A program made the position numbers and the translations under genes. Positions 26,623 to 40,569 of a stretch of 41,868 nucleotides of DNA are shown here, piece after piece (the stretch's first letter is position 1; every line of letters begins with the position of its first letter). The DNA is from an uncultured Planctomycetaceae bacterium (lineage in GTDB: Bacteria; Planctomycetota; Planctomycetia; Pirellulales; UBA1268), in NCBI GenBank assembly GCA_903885565.1, contig CAISJI010000175.1, positions 1-41,868 of the forward strand, given 5' to 3'. The notes beneath the pieces are model-generated. The model was not told the DNA's origin. It saw only the letters and a program-made list of their open reading frames with translations, and did not search any database.

Positions 26623-27105
26623 ATGGCAGGTATGCACGAAGAGCACACAACGGGTGGATCACTGTGGCACGAACTGCTCAGTTTTTCTCTCTACAAACCG
26701 AATCAGGGACGGATTGCCCGGCAACTCACCGGCGCAACGCTCTTCCTGACGCTCCTGATCGGCGCGTGGCGGCTGGCAGAACTGCTCCCCCTGTGGCTGA
26801 CCAGCGGGACGGCCCTCTCTCCGGCGGTCTCCGCGACCGATTTGGGCGTGGTACGATTCCTGATCCCGAGCCTGATTGTGCTGGCTGGGGGATGGCTCTT
26901 CTTTCGGTTGATGAACGTTCCGCGGGTTGCCGACTTCCTGATTGCCGTCGAAGCTGAAATGGCCAAGGTTTCCTGGCCGTCGCTGGACGAGGTGATCCGG
27001 AGTTCGGCGGTGATCATTTTCCTGATTTTCGCGCTCTCAGCGATTCTGGCGGCATACGATCTGTTCTGGTGGTTTGTGCTCCGGGCCGTTCAAGGTTTCA
27101 ATTAG
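26623..27105 (+). CDS. secE: Preprotein translocase subunit SecE
   Basis: Stabilises SecY in the protein-export channel. The conserved SecE core lies at the C-terminus: EAEMAKVSWPSLDEVIRSSA (amphipathic cytoplasmic helix) followed by the transmembrane helix VIIFLIFALSAILAAYDLFW. Two extra N-terminal helices (LTGATLFLTLLIGAWRLAEL and FLIPSLIVLAGGWLFFRL) give a three-helix protein like that of E. coli rather than the short single-helix form. Start choice is uncertain. ATG 26623 has GGAG at 26613-26616 and gives 160 residues; ATG 26593, 26611 and 26632 are in-frame alternatives. nusG follows after a 102-base spacer. Confidence 0.92.
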   Translation: MAGMHEEHTTGGSLWHELLSFSLYKPNQGRIARQLTGATLFLTLLIGAWRLAELLPLWLTSGTALSPAVSATDLGVVRFLIPSLIVLAGGWLFFRLMNVPRVADFLIAVEAEMAKVSWPSLDEVIRSSAVIIFLIFALSAILAAYDLFWWFVLRAVQGFN

Positions 27106-27207
27106 CAGGGCCCTCACACGAGACTCCCGGCAGAGTGCCGGCTCGACTCATCCAATCTCCTCCTGTTTCAACCCAATATTTTTCAATTCCCATCCGCGAG
27201 CGATCCC

Positions 27208-28035
27208 TTGAGCGACGAGCAGCACGAACCGGTCCTCAGCCCCACGGACGCCCCCGAGGCGGTCTCGGCTGACGCCTCAGCCGACGAGCCCACCTCGGCG
27301 CCGGCAGCCAAAGCGCCGCGGGCGAAGCCTCCCCGCGCGAAGCCTGCCCCGAAGGCAGCAGTCCCTGCTGCGCCTGAGCCAGTCGCCGTTGAAGAAGAAG
27401 AGGAAGACGATGGAACGCCGGCCCAGCTGGCCGATCCGTTTGCCGGGGGCGAAGACGCCAAGCCGGTCGCTTTTTCTTCCACCGAAGAGGAACAGCCTGC
27501 TGGTGCCAAGCAGTGGTACATCCTCAAAGTTCAGAGCAACCGCGAAGATTCCATCCGCGACACGCTCATCCGCCGCATTCGCATGCAGGGTCTGGAGCGG
27601 CATTTTGGCGAGGTGATCGTTCCCAAGGAGCAGGTCACCGAGTTCAAAAGTGGCAAAAAACGCGTAGTTTCACGCAAGCTCTACCCTGGCTACATCCTTG
27701 TGAACATGATCTTGAATGACGAATCGTGGTATTTGGTTCGGGAAACCGGCGGCATCGGTGATTTCACCGGGTCGGCTGGGCGTCCGAGCCCGATGCTCCC
27801 ACAGGACGTCGCCAAACTCCTGAACAAGACTGAGGTGAAGGCAGACGAGGCCCCGCGGCTGAAGATCAATTTCAAGAAGGGCGACCGTGTGAAGATCACG
27901 GAAGGCACCTTCGAGAATTTCGAGGGCGAGGTCGAGCAGATCGACGAAGCCAATGGCCGCGTGACTGTGATGCTGAGCATCTTCGGACGATCCACTCCGG
28001 TGGACATCGAGTATTGGCAGATCGAAAACGTGTGA
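27208..28035 (+). CDS. nusG: Transcription termination/antitermination protein NusG with N-terminal extension
   Basis: Binds RNA polymerase and links it to Rho or the ribosome. The NGN domain begins at about residue 102 (QWYILKVQSNREDSIRDTL) and includes VSRKLYPGYILVNM. The KOW domain ends the protein (FKKGDRVKITEGTFENFEGE). The first 100 residues are an added low-complexity tail: acidic/Ala-rich, then Lys-Pro-Ala repeats (KAPRAKPPRAKPAPKAA), then EEEEEDD. The start used is TTG 27208 with only a weak ribosome-binding region. No ATG or GTG is available before the NGN domain that would give a better-supported shorter form. Total 275 residues versus about 180 in E. coli. Confidence 0.94.
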   Translation: MSDEQHEPVLSPTDAPEAVSADASADEPTSAPAAKAPRAKPPRAKPAPKAAVPAAPEPVAVEEEEEDDGTPAQLADPFAGGEDAKPVAFSSTEEEQPAGAKQWYILKVQSNREDSIRDTLIRRIRMQGLERHFGEVIVPKEQVTEFKSGKKRVVSRKLYPGYILVNMILNDESWYLVRETGGIGDFTGSAGRPSPMLPQDVAKLLNKTEVKADEAPRLKINFKKGDRVKITEGTFENFEGEVEQIDEANGRVTVMLSIFGRSTPVDIEYWQIENV

Positions 28036-28054
28036 CGTTTTTCGTCGCCCTGTC

Positions 28055-28078
28055 CTGCCCCCCCTCACACGGGGGCAG
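28055..28078 (+). promoter_or_regulatory. Hairpin after nusG in the rplK leader
   Basis: CTGCCCCC (28055-28062) pairs perfectly with GGGGGCAG (28071-28078), loop of 8 bases. It stands 20 bases after the nusG stop, in a 193-base spacer before rplK. No T-run follows. It may be a processing or attenuation element; the L1 autoregulatory target expected ahead of rplK could not be recognised with confidence. Confidence 0.4.
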
Positions 28079-28228
28079 AGATGGAATCTGGCCTGGGTTG
28101 GCGTGTGCAGGTGGTGTGTCGACGACTCCGGCATCGGGAGGCGTTGGCGAGTTGGTGATCGGTTGGTCGATGTGCGTTTTTCTTTGTGAACAGGTGGCAG
28201 TGACGGCAGGCTCAGGAAGGGTTCAGGC

Positions 28229-28654
28229 ATGGCAAAGCAGATGGTTGGTCAGGCTAAATTTCAAATCCCCGGTGGTCAGGCAACTCCTGCCCCCCCTGTG
28301 GGAACCTCGCTGGGGCGCTACGGCATCAACCTCGGCCAGTTCGTACAGCAGTTCAACGACCGCACCCGCGAAGCTGCCGGCATGGCGATTCCGGTTGTGG
28401 TCACGGTGTACAACGATCGCTCGTTCGAGTTCTACACCAAGAGCCCCCCAGCGGCGGCCCTTCTGAAGAAGGCAGCCGGCTTGGCCAAGGGTTCAGGCGT
28501 GCCGAACAAAGATAAGGTCGGTAAGGTGACCATGGCTCAGGTCGACGAGATCGTGCGGCTCAAAAACGCCGATCTCAACGCCCGCGATGCCGAGCACGCC
28601 AGGCGGATGGTTGAAGGAACCGCCCGCAGCATGGGAATCACCGTAGAAGGCTGA
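28229..28654 (+). CDS. rplK: Large-subunit ribosomal protein L11
   Basis: Part of the GTPase-associated centre, binding 23S rRNA helices 43-44. The 141-residue length is standard. Conserved stretches are [21 protein letters not shown] in the N-terminal domain (Pro-rich hinge) and [20 protein letters not shown] in the RNA-binding C-terminal domain. ATG 28229 is preceded by AGGAAGGG. rplA follows after 130 bases, the usual order. Confidence 0.98.
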   Translation: MAKQMVGQAKFQIPGGQATPAPPVGTSLGRYGINLGQFVQQFNDRTREAAGMAIPVVVTVYNDRSFEFYTKSPPAAALLKKAAGLAKGSGVPNKDKVGKVTMAQVDEIVRLKNADLNARDAEHARRMVEGTARSMGITVEG

Positions 28655-28784
28655 GCCGACGCAGCGGTGATTCAGCCCTCCGCAACGCATCTGGCTTGGC
28701 ACCTGATGAATCGGGTCCAAGTCAAACACAACACGTTTTCAATCGTTTTCAAACCTTCCTCCAGAATTCCACAGGATCCCAGCC

Positions 28785-29465
28785 GTGGCCGTCACGAAAC
28801 GCATGCGGGCTATGCTCGCGAAGAAGCCCGAATCCGAAGCCCCCATGCCCATCGCCGATGCTGTGGCGCTGCTGAAGAGCTTTCCACCCCCCAAATTCGA
28901 CCAGTCGGTGGAAATACATATGCGTCTGGGGATTGATCCCAAGCAAGCCGATCAGATCGTTCGAGGCTCGCTGGTTCTGCCCCATGGAATCGGCAAATCG
29001 AAGCGGGTTGTGGTCTTCGCCAAGGGCAATATGGCCGACGACGCGCGGGCGGCCGGCGCCGAGGAGGTGGGCGCTGACGAGCTGGCCAAGAAGATCAAAG
29101 AAGGCTGGACTGATTTCGATGTCTGCATCGCCGCGCCCGACATGATGGGACTCGTCGGCCCGCTCGGGAAAGTGCTCGGGCCCCGGGGCCTGATGCCGAG
29201 CCCGCGTGCTGGCACTGTGACTGCAGACATCCGCAAGACGGTCAGCGAGTACAAGGCGGGAAAGGTGGAGTTCCGCAACGACCCCACCGGTATCGTTCAT
29301 GCGGTGGTCGGAAAGAGCAGCTTTGATTCGACCAAGATCGCGGAAAACATCCGCGCCTTTATCGATTACATCATGTCGCTGCAGCCCAACAGCGTCCGCG
29401 GCCAGTACGTGAAGAGTATCTCCATCTCCCTCACCATGACTCCGGGCGTGATGATTGCGGCCTGA
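28785..29465 (+). CDS. rplA: Large-subunit ribosomal protein L1
   Basis: Forms the L1 stalk that moves deacylated tRNA out of the E site, and in many bacteria represses its own operon. The 226-residue product starts at GTG 28785 (product [11 protein letters not shown]). It shows the conserved [20 protein letters not shown] and [20 protein letters not shown] motifs and a C-terminal [21 protein letters not shown]. Length and motifs are typical. Confidence 0.98.
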   Translation: MAVTKRMRAMLAKKPESEAPMPIADAVALLKSFPPPKFDQSVEIHMRLGIDPKQADQIVRGSLVLPHGIGKSKRVVVFAKGNMADDARAAGAEEVGADELAKKIKEGWTDFDVCIAAPDMMGLVGPLGKVLGPRGLMPSPRAGTVTADIRKTVSEYKAGKVEFRNDPTGIVHAVVGKSSFDSTKIAENIRAFIDYIMSLQPNSVRGQYVKSISISLTMTPGVMIAA

Positions 29466-29554
29466 GAAGTTTCCACCAATCCGAATCCCCACTTTCCTGC
29501 GAACTGTCCGAAAACCGGCCGTTTCGCCTTCCCATTGAGCAGACCCATACAGTC

Positions 29555-30106
29555 ATGAGCAAACTCGTCAAGAACATGCTGGTCGACGACCTCAAGCAGC
29601 GCCTCACCAACGTCAACGAGCTGATCGTGGTCAGCCTGGGGCGGCTGGATGGCCAAAAAACAACACAGCTGAGGCAGTCACTCCGCAAGAAGAAAATTCA
29701 CCTCCAGCTGGTGAAAAACAGTCTGGCCCGTCGGGCCACGCTCAACACTCCTCTGGCCCCTGCCTTCGGCACGACCGAAGGGATGCTGGCCATTGCCTGG
29801 GGCGGCGAGGACGTAGTCGATCTGGCGAAGGAACTCGATCGCGTCAGTGGGGCCAAGGAATACGCAGGCTTTGAGTTTCGCGGCGGGGCCCTCGAAGGGG
29901 CTCGCATGGATGCCAGTGAGGTCAAGGCGGTGGCCAAATGGCCCAGCCGGGCCGAACAGCTGTCGATCCTCTCGGGACAGATTTCCTCGATGGGCGCCAA
30001 GCTTTCCAGCCAGATCGGAAGCGCTGGAGGCCTGCTCGCTGGTCAGATTTCCTCCCGCGTCGACGACCTCGAAAAGGCCGCCGGAGCTGAGGTTCCTGCC
30101 GCCTAA
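29555..30106 (+). CDS. rplJ: Large-subunit ribosomal protein L10
   Basis: Anchors L7/L12 dimers to the ribosome. The 183-residue protein starts MSKLVKNMLVDDLKQRL and contains ELIVVSLGRLDGQKTTQLRQ and LQLVKNSLARRA in the rRNA-binding domain. A C-terminal helix (SIGSAGGLLAGQI-like region, DDLEKAAGAE) corresponds to the L7/L12-binding tail. It lies 89 bases after rplA and 206 bases before rplL. Confidence 0.95.
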   Translation: MSKLVKNMLVDDLKQRLTNVNELIVVSLGRLDGQKTTQLRQSLRKKKIHLQLVKNSLARRATLNTPLAPAFGTTEGMLAIAWGGEDVVDLAKELDRVSGAKEYAGFEFRGGALEGARMDASEVKAVAKWPSRAEQLSILSGQISSMGAKLSSQIGSAGGLLAGQISSRVDDLEKAAGAEVPAA

Positions 30107-30260
30107 CCCCCGTTATCCCCGTATTTTTTGTGGCCGGTCTTCACTTAGCCGGTTTTCGTGGTATGACATTTGGTTCGCAAATTTGAAAACCGTCTTTCGG
30201 GCCACGCGATGTTCCCTCGGGAATCGCACTGAAACGGCGTTTTTCAAGCACAAATCACCA

Positions 30261-30284
30261 GATCTACGGCGTCCGCCGTGGATC
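30261..30284 (+). promoter_or_regulatory. Hairpin just upstream of rplL
   Basis: A near-perfect palindrome (GATCTACGGCG with CGCCGTGGATC) spanning 30261-30284, with an 11-bp stem including one T-G pair. It sits about 28 bases before the rplL start in the 206-base rplJ-rplL spacer and directly ahead of the GAAGGGAAAGGA ribosome-binding region. It could tune rplL expression, which must exceed that of rplJ. Confidence 0.4.
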
Positions 30285-30312
30285 ATATTCTGAAGGGAAA
30301 GGATCTCGAGCA

Positions 30313-30726
30313 ATGTCTACGGCTGAAGCAACGCGTGAATTCACAACGGAAACCAAGGATCTTGGCGACCGTATCGTGCAGCTGACCCTCAAGGCTGCCA
30401 AGGAACTGTCGGACTATCTCGATGAAGTCCACGGGATCAAGCCGGCTGCCGGCGGGGCCGTCATGATGGCCGCCCCTGGAGCTGGTGCTGGCGGTGGCGA
30501 ACCTGCCGCTGAAAAAACCGAATTCGACGTTATCCTCGAGAATTTCGGCGACAACAAGATCGGTGTGATCAAGGTCGTCCGCGCCGCCACCGGCCTGGGC
30601 CTGAAAGAGGCCAAGGATCTGGTCGAAGCTGTGCCTGCAAAGGTCAAGGAAGGCATCTCCAAGGCGGATGCCGAGAAGCTCAAGAAAGAGCTGGAAGAAG
30701 CCAAGGCCAAGGTCACCATCAAGTAA
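30313..30726 (+). CDS. rplL: Large-subunit ribosomal protein L7/L12
   Basis: Stalk protein that recruits translational GTPases. The 137-residue product has an N-terminal dimerisation helix region ([20 protein letters not shown]), an Ala/Gly/Pro hinge ([14 protein letters not shown]), and the highly conserved C-terminal domain ([35 protein letters not shown]). It is slightly longer at the N-terminus than the about 120-residue standard. GAAGGGAAAGGA precedes ATG 30313. Confidence 0.97.
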   Translation: MSTAEATREFTTETKDLGDRIVQLTLKAAKELSDYLDEVHGIKPAAGGAVMMAAPGAGAGGGEPAAEKTEFDVILENFGDNKIGVIKVVRAATGLGLKEAKDLVEAVPAKVKEGISKADAEKLKKELEEAKAKVTIK

Positions 30727-30742
30727 GAAAAGTGCGAAAACA

Positions 30743-30986
30743 ACCGACTGGCGGCGGGGAGCTTTGTCTCTCGGCCGCCAGTTGGTATAGTATTTGCATG
30801 GATTTTACGGCTGGTGTTTTTGAGCCTGAGGTGCGCCTCTCCCGGTGCACGACATGCGTACTCCCGAGAGCCTTCCTGTGGGTGCGCAGCCGGTCGTGGC
30901 TGGTTCTGTTCCTTGTCGTCTGTCGCTTGGTTGAAAAGTGAAGTATTGATCGCTGGCCGAATCGCTCGCCAGAGGGTGCCCTCTGG
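30743..30986 (+). promoter_or_regulatory. rplL-rpoB spacer (528 bases): two hairpins and a candidate internal promoter
   Basis: This is the only gene-free stretch over 300 bases (30727-31254). Seventeen bases after rplL a long imperfect hairpin (30743-30786) pairs CCGACTGGCGGC with GCCGCCAGTTGG and continues inward. A sigma70-like promoter TTGTCT (30764-30769), 16 bases, TATAGT (30786-30791) overlaps its 3' arm. Further on, CCAGAGGG (30969-30976) and CCCTCTGG (30979-30986) form a second hairpin followed by TTTG. In E. coli the same spacer holds an attenuator and an RNase III site, so an equivalent control region is likely. I see no convincing small gene in the remainder up to 31254. Confidence 0.5.
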
Positions 30987-31254
30987 TTTGCGGTGGCTGT
31001 TGGTGTGCGGCAGCGCTCGCTTCCGTGGCTGGTCTTGTCCTGCTTTCGAACACAATTGCTTTCGAGAAAAGGTGACCCGTCCCGCTTTGTTTTCAGCCGT
31101 TCGCGGCCCTGCTGATTTCCTGCCGACGTCTTTTCCTCATTGTGGTTGCAGCCTGTCCACTGCTTGAGTGGGCCGCTGTCCGATTCGGTTATCGCTGCCT
31201 GCCTCTGGTCTTCGGCTTTCGTTCTGACTAGGACTCCACGGGAGATTCTTTTCT

Positions 31255-34200
31255 ATGGCAACTCGCGCCGTCCGCCGCCTCCAGCCCACCGAGATTCGCC
31301 ACTTCGGCAGCCGGCGCACCAGCCATGCCATCCCCGACCTCACAGAAATCCAGACTAGGTTCTACGATCGGTTTCTCCAATACGATGTTGCGCCCAACAA
31401 GCGCAAGGACGAGGGGATCGAGGGCGTTCTACGCGAGATTTTTCCGATCGAGAGTTACGACCAGACCGTCAAGCTGGAGTACGTCCGCTACGAACTGGGG
31501 AAGCCCCGCTACGATCCCGACGAATGCCGGCAACTCCGCCTGACATACGGCCGCCCCTTACGCGTCTGGCTGCGGCTGACACGCGATCAGCCAATGGAGG
31601 AGGAGGTTTATCTCGGCGACATTCCGATCATGCTCGGAGGTGGTGAGTTCATCATCAACGGTGCAGAACGCGTGGTGGTCAGCCAGTTGCATCGTTCGCC
31701 AGGTATCGACTTTGTCTCGGATACCGAGTCGACCGATCGCAAGACCTACAACTGCCGCATCATTCCCGAACGCGGCAGCTGGATCGAGCTCAATGTCTCG
31801 AAGAAAGACACTCTCCAGGTTCGCATCGATCAAAGCGGTAAATTCTCCGCCCTGACCCTCCTGCGGGCCATGGATCCGCGGTATTCCCACGACAGTGAGA
31901 TTCTCAAGCTCTTCTATAAAGTGACTGTGGAGAAGGTCAGCGGTGGCCGGAGCGTCGTCAAGCTGGAAGGCAAGATCGCTGCCGACGACATCGTCTATCC
32001 CAAGGAGAGCGAGCGGGCCGGCGAGATTATCGTCGATGCTGGCACCAAGATTTCCCACGACGCTGCAGAGCTGATCTGCACATCGGGACTGAAGGCGGTG
32101 GAATTGATGGAGGAACAGAAGGTTCCTCTCATCATGAACAGTCTCAAGGAAGATGCCGACGAATCGAAGCGCCGCACGGCGGTGGCTCCCAGCCACGAAG
32201 ACGCTTTGGTCCGGATCTATCAGCGTCTGCGACCGGGCAACCCGCCTGCCCTCGACAAGGCGCGCTCGCTCTTCGACGAGAAGTTCAAGGACACCAATCG
32301 CTACCGCCTCGGTCGCGTCGGTCGCTTTCGCATCAACCGCAAGCTGGGGCTGACGGTTCCCGAAACCGAGATGACGCTCCGCCCCGACGATCTGATCGCG
32401 GCCATCAAATACATGCTGCAGCTCAGCGATGGCGAAAGTGCTGTTGAGGTCGACGATATCGATCACCTCGGCAATCGGCGTCTCCGCACCATCGACGAAC
32501 TGGCCAGCGACGAACTCCGCAAGGGTTTCCTCAAGCTGCGTCGCACGGTACAGGAGCGGATGAGCCTCAAGGACGTCGCGGAAATGTCCCCGCGATCGCT
32601 GATCAACCCCAAGAGCATCTCGGCGGCCATTGAATATTTCTTCGGCCGCGGCGAGCTCTCTCAGGTCGTCGATCAAACCAACGCGCTCTCCATGCTGACG
32701 CACGAGCGACGGCTTTCGGCACTCGGCCCTGGTGGACTCAACCGGAAGCGTGCTGGATTTGAAGTGCGCGACGTGCATATCTCCCATTACGGCCGGATCT
32801 GTCCGATCGAAACACCGGAAGGTACCAACATCGGTCTGATTTCGAGTCTGGCCATCTACTCCGGCGTCGACTCGTACGGGTTCCTCGTAACTCCGTACCG
32901 GAAGGTTTCGAAGTGCCGGCTCACCGACGATGTCGTGTGGCTGCGGGCCGACGAAGAGCACGATGCGACCTTGGCCCCGGCCGATGCCGCTGTTGAAGAC
33001 GGAAAAATTGTCGGCGACTCGATCATCGCCCGGCGCAAGGGCGACTTTGTTCTCGTGCCCGCCGAAGAAATCCAGTACATCGACGTCGCACCGAGTCAGA
33101 TGGTGGGTGTCTCTGCCGGACTCATTCCGTTTCTCGAGCATGACGACGCCAATCGGGCTCTCATGGGATCCAACATGCAGCGTCAGGCTGTGCCGCTGCT
33201 GGTCACCGAACCACCGATCGTCGCCACGGGGATGGAGCGGGATGTGGCCGCCAACTCCGGACTCATCGTGCGGGCCGCAAAGAAGGGTGTCGTCAGCTAC
33301 GTCGACGCCGAGCGGATTGAGGTCTCGCCCGCTTCAGGTGCCGGCGGCACCGATATTTACAAGCTCCGCAAGTATGTCGGCCTGAACGAACGTACCTGCC
33401 AAAACCAGAAGCCAATCGTACAACTCGGCCAGAAGGTCGAGAAGAACGAAGTTCTTGCTGACGGGGCCGGCATCTACAAGGGCGAGTTGGCTCTGGGCCG
33501 TAACGTTCTGGTCGGCTTCATGGCCTGGGATGGTTTCAATTTCGAGGACGCTATCATCATCAGCGAAGAACTGGTGGAGAATGACGTCTATACCTCGATC
33601 CACATCGAGGAATATGACATTGAAATTCGCGATACCAAACTCGGCCGTGAGGAGTTCACCCGCGACATCCCCAATGTTGGCGAAAGGGCTCTGCACAATC
33701 TCGACGAGACGGGCATCGTTCGCATTGGAACCTACGTCCGGCCCGGCGACATCCTTGTTGGCAAGGTCTCTCCCAAGAGCAAGACTGAGCTGACTCCAGA
33801 GGAAAAGTTGCTGCACGCCATCTTCGGCCGCGCTGGCGAGGACGTGAAGAATGATTCGCTTGAAGTTCCCTCCGGTGTCGAGGGGATCGTGATCGCTGCC
33901 GAAAAGTTTTCCAGGCGTATGAGCCTGTCGGAAGACGAGCGCCGCGAATTTGAGAAGCAGCTCAAAGAGGCTGAGAACGAAGGAAACCTCCAGATCGCTG
34001 AGGCGTTCAGCGCCATGGTCTCCCAGATGGAGGAGGTTCTTCAAAAGCCTCTCACTGGCACCGACGGCAGTCCGCTCGTCCGCGACCAGGAACACAAGGT
34101 GGTCGCCGATCGGGCCGCAGCCTTCAAGCCAGATGAACTCGACGTGCGGTCGCCACAGCGCAAAACAGAGATCGACAAGCTCTATAAGTCGATGTGGCCA

Positions 34201-35013
34201 GCAGTGGATGAGGCAATCGACGCCCGCGAGCGTCGGCTCAATAGCATGAAGCGGGGGGATGAGCTGCGTCCCGGCGTCCTGCAGATGGTGAAGGTCTACG
34301 TGGCGGCCAAGCGGGCCATCAGCGTGGGCGACAAAATGGCCGGTCGGCACGGTAACAAAGGCGTGATCGCCAAGATCCTGCCCAAAGAGGACATGCCGTT
34401 CCTCGCCGATGGCACACCGGTGCAGATTCTGCTCAATCCGCTGGGCGTTCCGAGCCGGATGAACGTGGGTCAGATTCTGGAAACGCATCTCGGCTGGGCC
34501 GGCATGCTGCTGGGCTTCCAGGCTGTAACACCGGTGTTCGACGGGGCGAGCGAGACGGAAATCAACGACCTTCTCGTCACCGCAGGCCTTCCCAGACATG
34601 GAAAGGCACAATTGCACGATGGACGCACCGGCGAGCGGCTCGAGCAGGAAACAACTGTCGGTTACATCTACATGCTCAAGTTGCATCACCTCGTTGACGA
34701 CAAGGTGCATGCTCGCTCCACCGGCCCTTACTCGCTCATCACGCAACAACCGCTCGGCGGCAAGGCTCGCTTCGGTGGCCAGCGTTTCGGCGAGATGGAG
34801 GTGTGGGCACTGGAGGCCTACGGCGCAGCCTACATCCTGCAGGAACTCCTCACCGTGAAGAGCGACGACGTCGAAGGACGTACCAAGATTTACGAGAGCA
34901 TGGTCAAAGGCGAGAACACACTGGAGGCCGGTACTCCCGCCAGCTTTGACGTACTCACCAATGAAATCCGCGGTCTGGCCCTGAATATGTCGCTGGAGAA
35001 ACGTCGGGTGTGA
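31255..35013 (+). CDS. rpoB: DNA-directed RNA polymerase subunit beta
   Basis: The 1252-residue beta subunit, ending with the family's typical [12 protein letters not shown]. The rifampicin region reads [19 protein letters not shown] then [20 protein letters not shown]. It keeps the Asp, His, Arg and Ser contacts but has Val-Val before the Asp and Thr after the Gln where E. coli has Phe-Met and Asn. Other blocks are [31 protein letters not shown] and [17 protein letters not shown] 31255 follows GGGAGA by nine bases. rpoC starts 142 bases later. Confidence 0.98.
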   Translation: MATRAVRRLQPTEIRHFGSRRTSHAIPDLTEIQTRFYDRFLQYDVAPNKRKDEGIEGVLREIFPIESYDQTVKLEYVRYELGKPRYDPDECRQLRLTYGRPLRVWLRLTRDQPMEEEVYLGDIPIMLGGGEFIINGAERVVVSQLHRSPGIDFVSDTESTDRKTYNCRIIPERGSWIELNVSKKDTLQVRIDQSGKFSALTLLRAMDPRYSHDSEILKLFYKVTVEKVSGGRSVVKLEGKIAADDIVYPKESERAGEIIVDAGTKISHDAAELICTSGLKAVELMEEQKVPLIMNSLKEDADESKRRTAVAPSHEDALVRIYQRLRPGNPPALDKARSLFDEKFKDTNRYRLGRVGRFRINRKLGLTVPETEMTLRPDDLIAAIKYMLQLSDGESAVEVDDIDHLGNRRLRTIDELASDELRKGFLKLRRTVQERMSLKDVAEMSPRSLINPKSISAAIEYFFGRGELSQVVDQTNALSMLTHERRLSALGPGGLNRKRAGFEVRDVHISHYGRICPIETPEGTNIGLISSLAIYSGVDSYGFLVTPYRKVSKCRLTDDVVWLRADEEHDATLAPADAAVEDGKIVGDSIIARRKGDFVLVPAEEIQYIDVAPSQMVGVSAGLIPFLEHDDANRALMGSNMQRQAVPLLVTEPPIVATGMERDVAANSGLIVRAAKKGVVSYVDAERIEVSPASGAGGTDIYKLRKYVGLNERTCQNQKPIVQLGQKVEKNEVLADGAGIYKGELALGRNVLVGFMAWDGFNFEDAIIISEELVENDVYTSIHIEEYDIEIRDTKLGREEFTRDIPNVGERALHNLDETGIVRIGTYVRPGDILVGKVSPKSKTELTPEEKLLHAIFGRAGEDVKNDSLEVPSGVEGIVIAAEKFSRRMSLSEDERREFEKQLKEAENEGNLQIAEAFSAMVSQMEEVLQKPLTGTDGSPLVRDQEHKVVADRAAAFKPDELDVRSPQRKTEIDKLYKSMWPAVDEAIDARERRLNSMKRGDELRPGVLQMVKVYVAAKRAISVGDKMAGRHGNKGVIAKILPKEDMPFLADGTPVQILLNPLGVPSRMNVGQILETHLGWAGMLLGFQAVTPVFDGASETEINDLLVTAGLPRHGKAQLHDGRTGERLEQETTVGYIYMLKLHHLVDDKVHARSTGPYSLITQQPLGGKARFGGQRFGEMEVWALEAYGAAYILQELLTVKSDDVEGRTKIYESMVKGENTLEAGTPASFDVLTNEIRGLALNMSLEKRRV

Positions 35014-35155
35014 CGCCCTCACGCCCCGCTCGGGATTGTCAGGCGGTTGGCCCGCCAACGATCGGACGATGTTTCTCTCCCAGTACCGCATCCATTCTTT
35101 CCATCCTCTACGCCCGGTTTCTCCCCAAGCCTGGTTTCTCTGAAGGAGACGTCTC

Positions 35156-39523
<4,368 letters not shown>

Positions 39524-39641
39524 TCGTTCGCGTCATTCGAGAAAAACCTCGCAGAGATTCCTGCCCGGTAATCCTGACTTGCGTTGAGATGCCTTAAAGG
39601 ACGAAATACCTTTGAGTGTGGTCTCGCAAAGGAGCCGGTTC

Positions 39642-40499
39642 ATGGAATGGCACAGCCTACTGTTGAGGATGACCGCGACCGGTCTGTTCGTTGCCGCTGG
39701 CATCGCACCGGCGGCCGGGCAGATTGCCGCCTATAATCCCTACGCGGATAGCCAGGGCATTCGTCCTCCGGTGGCGGCTGATGGCACGATCCATTGGGGA
39801 GCGTTCTACAAATCGGCCTCGCTGCAAAAGACCTACGAACGCCTTTGGCATTTGGGGGCCTGCCGCGGCACCAACAAAGCGATCACGGTGCCTGTGGAGC
39901 TCAATAAGCTCGACATTGATTCCCTTCCGGAAGCCGAATTCCGCGGAATCGTGCAGAGCGTGGAGGGCTCCAATGCTGGCGGAATGATCTCATTTGTCGC
40001 GGCTGATGCCGGCGATGGCTCCACGGTACGGGTGGCGCTCCTGCATCCGGCGGGGGTTTCACAAGTGGTTGTCACCGGCAGCACATCCCCCCTCTTCCTC
40101 GCTGCCGGCATGACTGTGCGCGTCCATGCAGTAGTGGATGCCAAGGGACGCGGAACCGCGCCTGTGGAGCATGTGGAAATCCTTTCTCCCGCCAATAACC
40201 ACACGCCGTCGGCACTTGAGCCGGGCCGTGGGGAGCCCATGATTGGCCGGGTTGTTCAGGTCCGCCACGGAGTGCTGCAGGTGCGGGTCGATGCCGGAAA
40301 AATCCGCCGGCTATCGTTGCCCCTCGCAGAGAACGTGACGGTGAGCGTCGATGGCTCACAGTTGAATCTGATCTCCCCCGGTGATTCGATTATCCTGCGG
40401 GGCCGCCTCTGGACAGGAGAGGGTGCGCTTGCCTCAGGCAACGTGTTCGCTTCGCAGATCACCGTTACCAAGGCGGCTCCGCTGCACGGGGGGCAGTAG
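39642..40499 (+). CDS. Secreted protein of unknown function, possibly two beta domains
   Basis: Predicted 285-residue product from ATG 39642, supported by AAAGGAG at 39628-39634; an upstream TTG frame start is rejected. Signal peptide of about 27 residues (TGLFVAAGIAPAAGQ). The rest is beta-rich. Two segments look alike: EFRGIVQSVEGSNAGG followed by a TVRVALLHP strand, and MIGRVVQVRHGVLQVRV followed by NVTVSVDGSQLNLISPGDSI. This hints at duplicated OB-like or SAF-like barrels. No family recognised. It lies 118 bases after rpoC and 70 bases before the formylglycine-generating enzyme gene. Confidence 0.75.
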   Translation: MEWHSLLLRMTATGLFVAAGIAPAAGQIAAYNPYADSQGIRPPVAADGTIHWGAFYKSASLQKTYERLWHLGACRGTNKAITVPVELNKLDIDSLPEAEFRGIVQSVEGSNAGGMISFVAADAGDGSTVRVALLHPAGVSQVVVTGSTSPLFLAAGMTVRVHAVVDAKGRGTAPVEHVEILSPANNHTPSALEPGRGEPMIGRVVQVRHGVLQVRVDAGKIRRLSLPLAENVTVSVDGSQLNLISPGDSIILRGRLWTGEGALASGNVFASQITVTKAAPLHGGQ

Positions 40500-40569
40500 C
40501 AATCAGGCAGCACTGACTCTCGTCGGCCTGCCGACTGCCCGTGGAGAGACATTCCGAGACACCCCGATC

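Noticed and set aside
28036..28228. L1-binding autoregulatory site ahead of rplK
   Set aside because: Expected from other bacteria, but I could not identify the characteristic asymmetric loop with confidence; only a simple hairpin is clear.
30814..31167. Possible small gene in the rplL-rpoB spacer (117 residues)
   Set aside because: Cys/Ser/Arg-rich translation, no ribosome-binding site, and the region is better explained as a regulatory spacer.
39524..39641. Rho-independent terminator after rpoC
   Set aside because: No GC-rich hairpin followed by a T-run is present; read-through into the next gene is possible.
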